DNA from: Brachyspira intermedia PWS/A
GTDB taxonomy: Bacteria > Spirochaetota > Brachyspiria > Brachyspirales > Brachyspiraceae
Direction of reading: 5' to 3'
Assembly (NCBI RefSeq): GCF_000223215.1
Contig: NC_017243.1
Coordinates: forward strand, 3,100,001-3,164,000
Length of the DNA stretch: 64,000 bases
In this document: piece after piece, positions 54,011 to 63,495 of the stretch
Layout: every line of letters begins with the position of its first letter
Position numbering within the stretch: position 1 is the first letter of the stretch
Translations under genes and position numbers: made by a program
Notes under the pieces: generated by a model
Seen by the model: the letters and a program-made list of their open reading frames with translations, nothing else
Told to the model about the DNA's origin: nothing
The model's database searches: none

Positions 54011-54847
54011 TTACATAGCAGACGCTTTTTCTTTTAATGAACCTATTAGCGTCTCTAAATGTTTCTTACCTTCCTCTTCGTTTCTTCCATTTATACTAAC
54101 AGCATAAGTGAGATTTATATAATAAGCAAAAACATTATCTGTTGTGAAAGATTTTATAGATGTAAGTTTGTCTAAAAATTCTCTTACTAAAGAACACTCT
54201 ATATTTTCCATATTATATGGATCTGCTTTATCTGATGAATTGAATGTTTCAACAATAGTATTAATGTATGGTATCTCTCTGCCTACTCCAAAATCTGAAG
54301 CTGTAGATTTTGTTAATGCAGATATCAAAGAATAATCTCCTATAAGTTCTTTTGCTATCTCATCACTGCTGAAACCTAAAGCTCTTCCATTTAAAGCAGC
54401 AAGAACGTTCTTCATATCTCTCATAAATAAAGCATAATTTTTTATAAATGAATTACCGCTTTGTATCATCTCTTCATAATACAAATTTAAAAGAGTATTT
54501 TCTATATGTCTTGCATTTTCCCATTCAATATTCTTATTATCTTCCAAAAATTTGCTCATATATAATGGTAAATTTGATATGCTTGAATATTTCTGCATTT
54601 CTTCTTTGCCGAATATTGATGGTTCTATATGTTCTATATAAGGAGTAAATAATCCCTTTTGTTTTGCTATAGCACTTACTAAATTTTTATTATCATTTTG
54701 ATAAATTAAATACTTAAAAAATTTAGAATCTTTAGCACTTAAACTAGATAATATGCTTTGAGTAATTTCATTAATATCATACTTAGCCTTAGCGTCAGAA
54801 AGTTTAACTTCGGGAAGACCTGAGATAAGATAATAATATGATCCCAT
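54011..54847 (-). CDS. DUF2764 family protein, V-ATPase operon component (subunit C-like role)
   Basis: A 278-residue, mainly helical soluble protein starting MGSYYYLISGLPEVKLSD, the DUF2764 signature. It is found between subunits E and A in V-ATPase operons of Bacteroidetes, Chlamydia and spirochaetes. Because those operons lack subunit C, a role at the centre stalk in place of C/d is inferred, not shown. The ATG at 54847 is preferred over GTG 54853, which would overlap the AGAGGAG site. It lies 11 bp after atpE. Confidence 0.85.
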   Translation of the reverse strand: MGSYYYLISGLPEVKLSDAKAKYDINEITQSILSSLSAKDSKFFKYLIYQNDNKNLVSAIAKQKGLFTPYIEHIEPSIFGKEEMQKYSSISNLPLYMSKFLEDNKNIEWENARHIENTLLNLYYEEMIQSGNSFIKNYALFMRDMKNVLAALNGRALGFSSDEIAKELIGDYSLISALTKSTASDFGVGREIPYINTIVETFNSSDKADPYNMENIECSLVREFLDKLTSIKSFTTDNVFAYYINLTYAVSINGRNEEEGKKHLETLIGSLKEKASAM

Positions 54848-54858
54848 ACTCACTCCTC

Positions 54859-55473
54859 TTATTTAGTAAATATTACTTCTTCCGTTTTTGCTTTAATATA
54901 ATCACTGAAAAATTCTACGAAATCTTCATCTGTAAACTGCAACTGATAATTTCCGCCTTCAGGAACGATTTTGAAACCGTTAGATAATTTCTTATCAAAA
55001 TTAATAGTAGCATTATTTATAGCACTTTTTATAGATTTCTCGAAAGATGCATCTATATCAGCTTTCTTTGATTCTGGGAAATATACTGTTACATCTGAAT
55101 TACTTGAAGCGATATCCCATTTTTTTACTACTTCAAGTATTAAATCTTTTAAGAATGAAGTGTCTGCAAAAGCACCTTTAAGTCCGTCTTCTAATACTTT
55201 AGCAGTTACTAAATCCTTTATTCTTTGTTTTAAAGCACTGATTGACTGCTCGCCTGCCATACGAACATCTGTTATTGTATTTTTCTTTAGCTCTTCTGAC
55301 TTTCTTTCTGCCTCTTTTATAATTTCTTCTGATTTTGCTTCTGCCTCTTTTATAATTCTGTCAGCTTCGCTTTTAGCATTTGAGATTATTTCATCAGCTT
55401 TTTTGTTGGATTTTTCAACACCATCTTGATATATACGTTCAAGAAGGGAGTCTAATTTTTTCTCTTCAGCCAT
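54859..55473 (-). CDS. atpE: V-type ATP synthase subunit E (peripheral stalk)
   Basis: A 204-residue subunit. Residues 1-100 form a long helix (charged heptads such as ADRIIKEAEAKSEEIIKEAE), and the C-terminal half is the globular domain that contacts the A3B3 head. It is the first gene of the seven-gene minus-strand operon E, DUF2764, A, B, D, I, K. GGAG precedes ATG 55473. Subunits C, F and G/H are not seen. Confidence 0.92.
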   Translation of the reverse strand: MAEEKKLDSLLERIYQDGVEKSNKKADEIISNAKSEADRIIKEAEAKSEEIIKEAERKSEELKKNTITDVRMAGEQSISALKQRIKDLVTAKVLEDGLKGAFADTSFLKDLILEVVKKWDIASSNSDVTVYFPESKKADIDASFEKSIKSAINNATINFDKKLSNGFKIVPEGGNYQLQFTDEDFVEFFSDYIKAKTEEVIFTK

Positions 55474-55889
55474 AATAACTCCTTGACTTTTTTATAAATT
55501 GATTTATAGAAATTTTAAAATTTTTCTCCAAAAACACTATTTTATTAGTTTATCAATATTTTTAAAAAAATCAAGCAAAATACGTAAAATAATTATATAG
55601 ATTATTTTTTTAACACAGGTATTGCATGTATCAATATTCGATAATATTGTAACATTTTTTAACAAATAAATAAAATAAAACAACAATTAAGTATAAATTA
55701 AAAAACTATTAAAAAAATCAAAAGAATATTTACAGTTTATATTCACATTATATTGTTACTGTTTTTTATGGTAATTATTAACAGTATAGAAATAAATTTG
55801 AAGTATATTATATTTTAATATAGATTAATTATCTAAATTCTTTTTATAAAACATACTCTCAATAATTTAGTTTTGAAATTTATTGAGAA
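55474..55889. other. Upstream region of the V-ATPase operon
   Basis: About 416 bp of AT-rich DNA with no gene found. It must contain the V-ATPase promoter, but no convincing pair of promoter boxes stood out. Confidence 0.5.
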
Positions 55890-56092
55890 CCCCCACCCTT
55901 TAAGACTTGATAACCTACTTTTTAATTAAAACTTTATTAAGAATTTAAAACTTAGATTATATTTGTTGGCCCCCACCCAAGTTTTTTTAAATTTGAAATC
56001 TACCCAACGCACGTTTAATTTTATATTTTTACATCAAAAAATCATAATTATAAATTTCATTATAATTATGATTTTATTTAACGTGCGGTAAT
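55890..56092. repeat. Palindromic intergenic element, copy 8 (C-arm plus CGCACG box)
   Basis: CCCACCC at 55892 and 55974 (82 bp apart), CGCACG at 56008, CGTGCG at 56082 (74 bp). The middle of the box contains a further AT hairpin centred near 56055. The CGTGCG end lies 7 bp from the hpt stop codon (56101-56099), so on the hpt transcript this element takes the place of a terminator. Confidence 0.85.
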
Positions 56093-56098
56093 TTAGTT

Positions 56099-56629
56099 TT
56101 ATTCAACAACTCCAATATATGGAAGATTTCTGTATTTTTGAGCATAGTCAATTCCGTATCCTACAACAAATTCATCTTCAATATCAAAACCGTTATAATC
56201 TATCTTTATATCAACTTTTCTTCTTGAAGGTTTATTTAAAAGTGTGCATATTTTAAGAGAAGCAATATTTCTAGTTTTTAATACCTCACATATTTTCTCT
56301 AGAGTATATCCTGTGTCTATTATATCTTCTACTATAATAACATCTCTTCCTGTGAGAGGTATATCAACATCTTTAAGTATTTTAATTTCAGAACCTATTT
56401 TATTGTTTCCATAACTAGATACTATCATAAAATCAATTTCCACTGGTACATCAATATGTCTTGATAAATCAGCAATGAATATAAAAGAACCTTTTAAAAG
56501 TCCTATTATGCATGGTATGTTTTCTTTATCTTTAAGATCATTAGAGATTTGCTCTGCTAATTCTTTAACTTTCTTATTTATATCTTCTTCAGATATAAGT
56601 ACTTTTGATATATGCTCATCTTTTCTCAT
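56099..56629 (-). CDS. hpt: Hypoxanthine phosphoribosyltransferase
   Basis: Purine salvage: joins hypoxanthine or guanine to PRPP, giving IMP or GMP. The 176-residue protein has the PRPP-binding motif VIIVEDIIDTGYTL near residue 95, LLKGSFIFIADLSRHI near residue 43 and the C-terminal DEFVVGYGIDYAQKYRNLPYIGV, all typical of bacterial Hpt. AAGGA precedes ATG 56629. Confidence 0.94.
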   Translation of the reverse strand: MRKDEHISKVLISEEDINKKVKELAEQISNDLKDKENIPCIIGLLKGSFIFIADLSRHIDVPVEIDFMIVSSYGNNKIGSEIKILKDVDIPLTGRDVIIVEDIIDTGYTLEKICEVLKTRNIASLKICTLLNKPSRRKVDIKIDYNGFDIEDEFVVGYGIDYAQKYRNLPYIGVVE

Positions 56630-56804
56630 ACATTATTCCTTAATTTTTTTATAGTAATTTTTTTTATATATTATCGTATAAAATAATGTTTAATTAAAAA
56701 TAAAAAATATATTCTGGAATTAGAATTTTTATATTCAAAGAAATTGTTTTATTGAAGTTTTTATGAATTGATTAAGATAAAATATATAATCCACTTTATA
56801 TAAC

Positions 56805-56848
56805 AAAAAGCCGACAGATAAAATATTTTATCCATCGGCTTTGTTTTT
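56805..56848 (-). terminator. Intrinsic terminator of the acyl-CoA/Etf operon
   Basis: AGCCGACAGATAAAATA (56809-56825) pairs with TATTTTATCCATCGGCT (56824-56840) in a long stem with two mismatches, then a T-rich run on the minus strand. It is 23 bp after the etfA stop. Confidence 0.85.
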
Positions 56849-56870
56849 ATATTAAAAGCTTAAGCTTAAA

Positions 56871-57890
56871 TTAATTAGCTTTTTTAGCTTCTATAGCTTT
56901 TGCTAATTCTTCAGCTAATAGAGGAAGTACTTTGTTAACATCACCTACTATACCCAAATCAGCGATTCCAAACATTGGAGCATCTTTATCTTTGTTTATA
57001 GCAATAATGTATTCAGATTCTTCCATACCAGCCATGTGCTGAATAGCACCAGAAATACCACAAGCGAAATATATATTAGGTCTTACTGTTTTACCTGTTT
57101 GACCTACTTGTCTAGCCTGCTCTATGTATCCAGCATCTACAGCAGCTCTTGAACCAGAAACGATAGCACCGATTTTAGAAGCTACAGCCTCAAGATTCTT
57201 GAAGTTTTCTTTAGAACCTACACCTCTACCACCAGATACCAATATCTTAGCTTCTGTAATATCAACTTTCTTAGTAGTTTCTTTTACAACATCTAAGATT
57301 TTAACTTTCATTTTAGAAGTGTCTATAGTTAAAGGTAATACTTCAACTTCACCTTTTTTACCTTCTTCTTTAGCTAATTTTTGCATTACGCCAGGTCTTA
57401 CAGTAGCCATTTGAGGTCTGTGGTCTGGACAAACAATAGTAGCCATCAAGTTTCCGCCGAATGCAGGTCTTGTCATTCCGAAAACTTTAGTTTCATCATC
57501 TATATCTAATTTTGTACAGTCAGCAGTAAGTCCTGTAGATATTCTTGAAGATACTCTAGGAGCTAAGTCTCTTCCTAAAGTAGTTGCACCTAATAATACT
57601 ATTTCAGGTTTTTTAGCATTGATTATAGCAGTTAATGCTTGAGCATAAGCTTCAGTATCGTACTGTTTTAAAAGTTCATTGTCAACAACTACTACTTTAT
57701 CAGCACCATACTCAACTAAAGTTTGAGCTAAGCCTTCTATTTCATGTCCTACTAAAGCTGCTGTTACAGATACGTTTAATTTAGCAGCAAGTTTTTTTGC
57801 TTCACCAATTAATTCTAAACCTACGTTTTGAATTACACCGTCTCTTTGCTCTGCAAATACTAATATTCCTTTGTAATCACTTAAATTCAT
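56871..57890 (-). CDS. etfA: Electron transfer flavoprotein, alpha subunit
   Basis: A 339-residue EtfA. The C-terminal FAD-binding domain shows ILVSGGRGVGSKENF near residue 210, SRAAVDAGYIEQARQVGQTGKTV near residue 243, and CGISGAIQHMAGM, with the late DAPMFGIADLGIVGDVNKVLP segment. It accepts or bifurcates electrons for the acyl-CoA dehydrogenase encoded three genes earlier. AAGGAG precedes the start. It is the last gene of the operon. Confidence 0.94.
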   Translation of the reverse strand: MNLSDYKGILVFAEQRDGVIQNVGLELIGEAKKLAAKLNVSVTAALVGHEIEGLAQTLVEYGADKVVVVDNELLKQYDTEAYAQALTAIINAKKPEIVLLGATTLGRDLAPRVSSRISTGLTADCTKLDIDDETKVFGMTRPAFGGNLMATIVCPDHRPQMATVRPGVMQKLAKEEGKKGEVEVLPLTIDTSKMKVKILDVVKETTKKVDITEAKILVSGGRGVGSKENFKNLEAVASKIGAIVSGSRAAVDAGYIEQARQVGQTGKTVRPNIYFACGISGAIQHMAGMEESEYIIAINKDKDAPMFGIADLGIVGDVNKVLPLLAEELAKAIEAKKAN

Positions 57891-57925
57891 TATCTATCTC
57901 CTTTTCTAAGGTTCTTTGTTAATTA

Positions 57926-58711
57926 TTAAATAACAAATTTTTCTTTTAATTTTTCAATTATGATATTAACAGCTTCTTTTGTATCAACTTCAAATACTTT
58001 ACCGGCTTGTTTAGCTCCTTTAGTAAATGATTTTTTAACTTTTGTAGGAGAACCAGTAAGACCTATCAAAGAAGGGTCAATTTTGATAGTTTCAGAAGAC
58101 CAAATTTCAATTTCTTTATCATAAGCTTCAACAATACCTTTAACTCTCATATATCTTGGGCTATTAGCTTCTGATAATACAGTTATTAATGCTGGTAATT
58201 GAACGTTCAATAGGTAATATCCATCTTCTATTACTCTTTTTACTGTTAATGATTTATCAGCTTCATTATACTGAATTTCTTTAGCATAAGAAATTTGAGG
58301 TATTTGTAAGTGTTCAGCTGTTTGAGGTCCAACTTGAGCAGTATCACCGTCTATAGCTTGTCTACCTGAAATAATAATATCATATTCTAAAGTTCTTAAA
58401 GCAGCTGCTAATGTATTAGAAGTAGCTAATGTATCAGCACCGCCGAATTTTCTATCTGTTATAAGAATAGCTCTGTCTGCTCCCATAGCATAAGCTTCTC
58501 TTAATATAGCTTCAGCTTGAGGAGGTCCCATAGTTATTACAGTTACATGAGCACCATATTTATCTTTTAATTTTAAAGCTTCTTCTAAACCTGCTTTATC
58601 ATCTGGGTTCATTATACTAGGAACACCATCTCTTATTAATGTACCTTTTACAGGGTCTAGTTTAATTTCTGTTGTATCTGGAACCTGTTTTATACAAACT
58701 ACTATTTTCAT
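57926..58711 (-). CDS. etfB: Electron transfer flavoprotein, beta subunit
   Basis: A 261-residue EtfB. The family start is MKIVVCIKQVPDTTEIKLD, and a conserved SGRQAIDGDTAQVGPQ block near residue 118 binds the adenine nucleotide (AMP in simple Etf, FAD in bifurcating Etf). The sequence is closest in style to clostridial Bcd-linked Etf, but bifurcation cannot be proved from these motifs alone. GGAGG precedes the start; 38 bp after the dehydrogenase. Confidence 0.94.
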   Translation of the reverse strand: MKIVVCIKQVPDTTEIKLDPVKGTLIRDGVPSIMNPDDKAGLEEALKLKDKYGAHVTVITMGPPQAEAILREAYAMGADRAILITDRKFGGADTLATSNTLAAALRTLEYDIIISGRQAIDGDTAQVGPQTAEHLQIPQISYAKEIQYNEADKSLTVKRVIEDGYYLLNVQLPALITVLSEANSPRYMRVKGIVEAYDKEIEIWSSETIKIDPSLIGLTGSPTKVKKSFTKGAKQAGKVFEVDTKEAVNIIIEKLKEKFVI

Positions 58712-58749
58712 TTCTATTCCTCCATAAATATTTTATTTACTTAATTGGC

Positions 58750-59895
58750 TTATTTTAAAAGGTTTCCTGCTATTACCATTCTTTGAACTTCAGATGTACC
58801 TTCATAGATTTCAGTAATCTTAGCGTCTCTCATCATTCTTTCAACAGGATATTCTCTAGTGTATCCATAACCACCATGAAGCTGAACAGCTTTAGTTGTT
58901 ACTTCCATTGCAGTTTCTGCAGCGAATAATTTAGCTCTAGCAGCATCTACAGAATATGGAAGATGGTTACTTTCTCTCCAAGCAGCTTTGTAAACAAGAA
59001 GTCTTGCAGCTTCTACTTTTACTTCAAGGTTAGCTAATTGGAATTGAGTGTTTTGGAAATTAGCTATTGTTCTTCCGAACTGTTTTCTTTCTTTTACATA
59101 AGCAACAGTCTCATCAAGTGCACCTTGAGCAATACCTAATGCTTGAGAAGCAATTCCTATTCTTCCTCCGTCAAGAGTCATCATAGCAATTTTAAATCCT
59201 TTTCCTAATTCTCCTAATAGGTTGTCTTTAGGTATTCTTGCATTTTCAAATATTAATTCGCAAGTAGCAGAACCTCTAATACCTAATTTTTTCTCTTTTT
59301 TACCAACACTAAATCCAGGAGTTGTTGATTCAACTATGAATGCAGAAATACCTTTTAATCCTTTTGATTTATCTGTCATAGCGAATATAACATATACATT
59401 AGCATATCCTGAATTTGTTATGAATATTTTAGAACCATTAAGTACCCATTCTTGAGTAGCTTCATCTAATACAGCTACAGTTTGCTGACCAGCTGCATCT
59501 GTACCAGCATTAGGTTCAGTAAGTCCGAATGCTCCAAGCCATTCACCGCTAGCCAATTTAGGAACATATTTTTGTTTTTGAGCGTCTGTACCGAATTGTA
59601 ATATAGGCCAAGTTCCAAGAGAAGTATGAGCAGAAAGAATAACACCAGTAGTACCGCAAACTCTTGATAATTCTTCAACAGCCATAGCGTACATTAAATT
59701 GTCTCCACCAGCTCCGCCGTATTCCTTAGGAATAGGTATACCCATAAGTCCGATTTCAGCCATTTTCTTAACAGTTTCAACAGGAAATCTTTCTTCCTCG
59801 TCAATTTCTGTTGCTAAAGGTTTTACCTCTTTTTCAGCAAATTCTCTGATCATTTGTCTGAAAAGTTCATGTGTTTTAGGCAAATTAAATTCCAT
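58750..59895 (-). CDS. Short-chain acyl-CoA dehydrogenase (butyryl-CoA dehydrogenase type)
   Basis: A 381-residue FAD enzyme of the acyl-CoA dehydrogenase family. FAD/substrate motifs include FGLTEPNAGTDA near residue 127 and FITNSGYANVYVIFA near residue 158. The catalytic glutamate is in ITEIYEGTSEVQRMVIAGN near residue 365, the position used by short-chain (butyryl) enzymes. In this operon it probably reduces crotonyl-CoA to butyryl-CoA with EtfAB rather than oxidising fatty acids. AGGAGG precedes ATG 59895. Confidence 0.92.
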   Translation of the reverse strand: MEFNLPKTHELFRQMIREFAEKEVKPLATEIDEEERFPVETVKKMAEIGLMGIPIPKEYGGAGGDNLMYAMAVEELSRVCGTTGVILSAHTSLGTWPILQFGTDAQKQKYVPKLASGEWLGAFGLTEPNAGTDAAGQQTVAVLDEATQEWVLNGSKIFITNSGYANVYVIFAMTDKSKGLKGISAFIVESTTPGFSVGKKEKKLGIRGSATCELIFENARIPKDNLLGELGKGFKIAMMTLDGGRIGIASQALGIAQGALDETVAYVKERKQFGRTIANFQNTQFQLANLEVKVEAARLLVYKAAWRESNHLPYSVDAARAKLFAAETAMEVTTKAVQLHGGYGYTREYPVERMMRDAKITEIYEGTSEVQRMVIAGNLLK

Positions 59896-59957
59896 TCTAG
59901 TCCTCCTGATAATATCTTTATCAAATTTTTTTTAATTTATAATAAATTTAACAATTG

Positions 59958-60362
59958 TCATTTTTTCATAATAGTTGCTTTTCCGCTTAAAACAACTTTG
60001 CCTTCTTGATTTGTACAAGTAGTAGAAAGAATTACTCTGTTCTTTTCAGGAATAAGTTCTATAATTTCAGCAGTAGCTGTGATTGTATCTCCGAAATATA
60101 CAGGTGCTGTGAATTTTAATTCTTGTCCCATATAAATACTTCCTTCACCTGGAAGTTTTGTTCCTAAAACTGCAGATACAAGTCCGGCAGTAAGCATTCC
60201 ATGAGCTATTCTATGTTTAAACATAGTTTGCTGAGCATGAACTTCATTCAAATGAGCTGGGTTTGTATCAAGTGTAATTCCAGCATATAAAATTACATCT
60301 GTTTCTGTTATAGTTTTAGCAACTTCAGCTTTCATACCAACTTTTAATTCTTCAAATTTCAT
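59958..60362 (-). CDS. (R)-specific enoyl-CoA hydratase, MaoC/PhaJ family
   Basis: A 134-residue single hot-dog domain. The hydratase-2 motif is present with catalytic D32 and H37 in YAGITLDTNPAHLNE, equivalent to D31/H36 of Aeromonas PhaJ. It adds or removes water between crotonyl-CoA and (R)-3-hydroxyacyl-CoA. The ATG at 60362 has TAGGAG upstream and fits PhaJ length; an earlier ATG at 60389 would place a basic leader upstream of that site. It is the gene between the permease and the acyl-CoA dehydrogenase. Confidence 0.9.
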   Translation of the reverse strand: MKFEELKVGMKAEVAKTITETDVILYAGITLDTNPAHLNEVHAQQTMFKHRIAHGMLTAGLVSAVLGTKLPGEGSIYMGQELKFTAPVYFGDTITATAEIIELIPEKNRVILSTTCTNQEGKVVLSGKATIMKK

Positions 60363-60415
60363 AATTATTCTCCTAAAAAATATTTTCATAAATAATAAAT
60401 AGAGATTTTATAAAG

Positions 60416-60452
60416 TTTCGGCAAAATGTCTTTATCAGATATCTTGCCGAAA
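60416..60452 (-). terminator. Hairpin between the permease and MaoC genes
   Basis: TTTCGGCAA (60416-60424) pairs exactly with TTGCCGAAA (60444-60452). On the minus strand the following bases are ACTTTATAAA, a weak T run, so it may only attenuate transcription or stabilise the upstream mRNA. Confidence 0.55.
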
Positions 60453-60478
60453 AATATTTCAATTTTTTATTTTTTATA

Positions 60479-61867
60479 TCATACAACTCCAAAGCTAGCA
60501 AGTACGATACAAATAGCAACTGTTATTACAGGAATTATAGCAGTACACATAGCAATATCACCATAAGATTCTCTGTGAGTCATACCAGTAACTGCAAGAA
60601 CTGTGATAACGGCACCATTGTGAGGCATAGTATCCAAACCACCACAAGCCATAGAAGCTATTCTGTGTAAAACTTGAGGGTCTATGTTAGCAGCTAAAGC
60701 ATCTCTTAAATATGTATCAGCAAGAGCTTCAAGAGCTATACTTAATCCGCCTGATGCAGAACCTGTTATACCAGCAAGTGCTGATACAGAAACTGCTTCT
60801 GATACAAGAGGGTTAGAAGAAAGACCTAATAAAGCACCTTTTACAACAGCAAATGCTGCCATAGAAGCAATAACGTTTCCGTAACCAACCTCAGAAGCTG
60901 TGTTCATTACAGCAAGGAATGATCCTGATACACCATCAGTAAGAGTTTTAGTAACATTATCCATTCTCTTTAAGTTAACAAGTATTGCTACTATTATAGA
61001 AATAACTAATGCAACGATTAAGCTCCAGTTTCCTACAACTTTACCAGCACTAGTTCCGTAACTTTCAAGATAAGAAAGGTCTAAACTAGGGAATACAAAT
61101 TTAGAAGTGATAAGTCCTACAACCAATACCAACAATATAGGAAGTATAGCAATTCCGAATGGAGGTACTTTTTTTTCTTCATTAGTTACAGTTGGTTCAT
61201 TTTGATGTACTCCATATCCTTCACCTTTAGCCATAGCTTTTTTTGCTCTTCTTTGAAGCCATAAAATTCCGCTTGCTCCCATTATTATAGAACCTATTAT
61301 ACCAAGTATTGGAGCTGCATAAGCGTCAGTTCCAAAATACTGCATAGGAATAGCATTTTGGATTTGAGGAGTTCCAGGTAAAGCTGTCATTGTGAAAGTG
61401 AAAGCTCCGCAAGCAATTGCGCCTGGGATGAATCTTTTAGGGATTCCTGCTTCTCTAAATAAAGCTGCTGCTACAGGATAAATAGCGAAAGATACAACGA
61501 ATAAAGATACACCACCATAAGTAAGTACAGCACATGCAAGAACTATAGCAAGTATAGCTTTTTCTTTACCGAATTTTTCACAAATAAAATATGAAATACT
61601 TTTTGCTGAACCTGTATCATCCATTACTTTACCAAATATAGCACCAAGTAAGAAAATAGGGAAATAACTTCTTACATATCCAGCTAAGCTACTCATGAAT
61701 GTTTCTGTATATGTAGCCAAAATGTGAATACTTCCGCTATCAATACCACTCATTATTGCAGCAAAACAAGCAAGAATAGGCGCTATGATTAAAACTGAAA
61801 ACCCTCTATACGCCAAATACATCAAAAGTATCAGCGATAATATAATACCAATTGTTCCAAATGCCAT
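60479..61867 (-). CDS. GntP-family permease (hydroxy-acid/short-chain acid transporter)
   Basis: A 462-residue inner-membrane transporter with about 12 hydrophobic segments and the GntP-family pattern, including YFPIFLLGAIFGKVMDDTGSA near residue 70 and GGLSIALEALADTYL near residue 375. GntP proteins import gluconate, 3-hydroxybutyrate and related acids by cation symport. Its place between a CoA-transferase and an (R)-enoyl-CoA hydratase suggests a hydroxy acid such as 3-hydroxybutyrate. AAGGAG precedes the start. It is 28 bp after the CoA-transferase. Confidence 0.85.
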   Translation of the reverse strand: MAFGTIGIILSLILLMYLAYRGFSVLIIAPILACFAAIMSGIDSGSIHILATYTETFMSSLAGYVRSYFPIFLLGAIFGKVMDDTGSAKSISYFICEKFGKEKAILAIVLACAVLTYGGVSLFVVSFAIYPVAAALFREAGIPKRFIPGAIACGAFTFTMTALPGTPQIQNAIPMQYFGTDAYAAPILGIIGSIIMGASGILWLQRRAKKAMAKGEGYGVHQNEPTVTNEEKKVPPFGIAILPILLVLVVGLITSKFVFPSLDLSYLESYGTSAGKVVGNWSLIVALVISIIVAILVNLKRMDNVTKTLTDGVSGSFLAVMNTASEVGYGNVIASMAAFAVVKGALLGLSSNPLVSEAVSVSALAGITGSASGGLSIALEALADTYLRDALAANIDPQVLHRIASMACGGLDTMPHNGAVITVLAVTGMTHRESYGDIAMCTAIIPVITVAICIVLASFGVV

Positions 61868-61895
61868 ATAATGTCTCCTTTTAATTTTTTTTAAT

Positions 61896-63455
61896 TTAAA
61901 ATACTAATCCCATTTTTTCATCAATAAATATTTTTGAATCCATTTTCTTCAAGTCATCAGCTACAATAGGCTTGAATTCCATTTGATCCAATATATCTTT
62001 TTGGAGATCTACTCCAGGAGCTATTTCAACTAGTTTTAATCCTTCTTTAACAAGAGTGAAAACAGCTCTTTCAGTTACATAAGTAACTTTTTTATTATTT
62101 TTATTAGCAATATTACCGCTGAATGTAACTTGCTCTACATCTTTTACAAATTTCTTAACTTTTCCTTCCTGAAGAATTCTAAGCTCACCATTTTCTACGC
62201 CTATTTTTAATCCTCCAGTTGTGAAAGTACCCAAGAATACTACTTCCTTAGCATTTTGAGTGATATTAATAAATCCGCCACATCCTGCAATCTTTGGTCC
62301 AAATTTAGAAACATTGATATTTCCGTATTGATCGCATTGTGCTAATCCTAAAAATGCCATGTCTAATCCGCCGCCATCATAGAAGTCAAATTGATATGGC
62401 TGATCAACTATAGCTGTAGCATTGAATGTAGCTCCGAAGCTAAGTCCGCCCATAGGAGTACCGCCTATTGCACCAGGCTCAACAGTAGGTGTGAAGTATT
62501 GCTCTTGACCTTCTTCATTTACTACCATTGCTATAACTTCTGGCATTCCTATACCATAGTTAAGTATTTTTTTACTCTTATCTAGAAGCATTGCACATCT
62601 TCTTGATATTATTTTTCTTTCATCAAGTTTTACTTCTTTAAGACTTCCTTCTACAACGAAGTTATTTTTTACATAACCTTCATTGAAATATTCTCCAAAA
62701 GTCTGCATATGATTTTCAGGAGTTTCAGCTATAACTACATAATCTACTAAAATTCCAGGAATTTTTACTTCTTTTGGAGGTATGCTTCCTCTTTTTACTT
62801 TTCTTTTTACTTGTACAAAAACTTTTCCCCCATTATTTTTAGCGGCAGTTGCTACAGATAAAGCTTCAAGTGTAAGAGCTTCTTCTTCAAAAGAGATATT
62901 ACCATCTTCATCTGCAGAAGTACCTCTTAATATAGCATAATCTAGTTTTGGAGCATGATAGAATAATAAATCTTGTCCACTGAATTTACATCTTTCAACG
63001 ATATCTTCAGTTGTTACGCTATTAAGTTTTCCGCCTTGAAGTTCCGGATCAACAAAAGTTCCAAGTCCTACATGTGAAAGTATACCTGGTTTTCCGGCTG
63101 CCATTTCTCTAAACATTTGAGAAATAACACCTTGTGGAAGATTGTAAGCTTCAATTTCATTGTTGTTGGCTAATTCGCCAAGTTTTGGAGCCAATCCCCA
63201 GTGTCCTGCTACAACCCTTTTTACAAGTCCTTTATGAGCTAAGTGTCCTGCGCCTCTTCCTTTACTATCTCCGATTCCAGCTGCAAAAATGACACTTAAA
63301 TTATTAGGAGATCCTTTTTCTAAAAAGGATTTCTCAACGCTAGTTAAAATTTCTTCAGCAGATCCGATACCTACAAATCCGCATAACCCTACAAAAGAGT
63401 TATCCTTGATAAGCTCAGGAACCTGACTTGCTTTTATAAATTTTCCTTTATCCAT
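61896..63455 (-). CDS. Acyl-CoA:acetate/3-ketoacid CoA-transferase (fused alpha-beta)
   Basis: A 519-residue family-I CoA-transferase of the YdiF/propionate-CoA-transferase type, both subunits fused. The N-terminal half has GLCGFVGIGSAEEIL. The C-terminal half holds the catalytic glutamate in TVEPGAIGGTPMGGLSFG near residue 330 that forms the CoA thioester. It moves CoA between short-chain acids, for example from butyryl-CoA to acetate or a hydroxy acid. AAGGTGG precedes ATG 63455, and a clear promoter lies just upstream, so it heads the six-gene operon. Confidence 0.9.
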   Translation of the reverse strand: MDKGKFIKASQVPELIKDNSFVGLCGFVGIGSAEEILTSVEKSFLEKGSPNNLSVIFAAGIGDSKGRGAGHLAHKGLVKRVVAGHWGLAPKLGELANNNEIEAYNLPQGVISQMFREMAAGKPGILSHVGLGTFVDPELQGGKLNSVTTEDIVERCKFSGQDLLFYHAPKLDYAILRGTSADEDGNISFEEEALTLEALSVATAAKNNGGKVFVQVKRKVKRGSIPPKEVKIPGILVDYVVIAETPENHMQTFGEYFNEGYVKNNFVVEGSLKEVKLDERKIISRRCAMLLDKSKKILNYGIGMPEVIAMVVNEEGQEQYFTPTVEPGAIGGTPMGGLSFGATFNATAIVDQPYQFDFYDGGGLDMAFLGLAQCDQYGNINVSKFGPKIAGCGGFINITQNAKEVVFLGTFTTGGLKIGVENGELRILQEGKVKKFVKDVEQVTFSGNIANKNNKKVTYVTERAVFTLVKEGLKLVEIAPGVDLQKDILDQMEFKPIVADDLKKMDSKIFIDEKMGLVF

Positions 63456-63495
63456 ATTACCACCTTCTTAAAATAATTGAAATAGTTCTTAGTTA

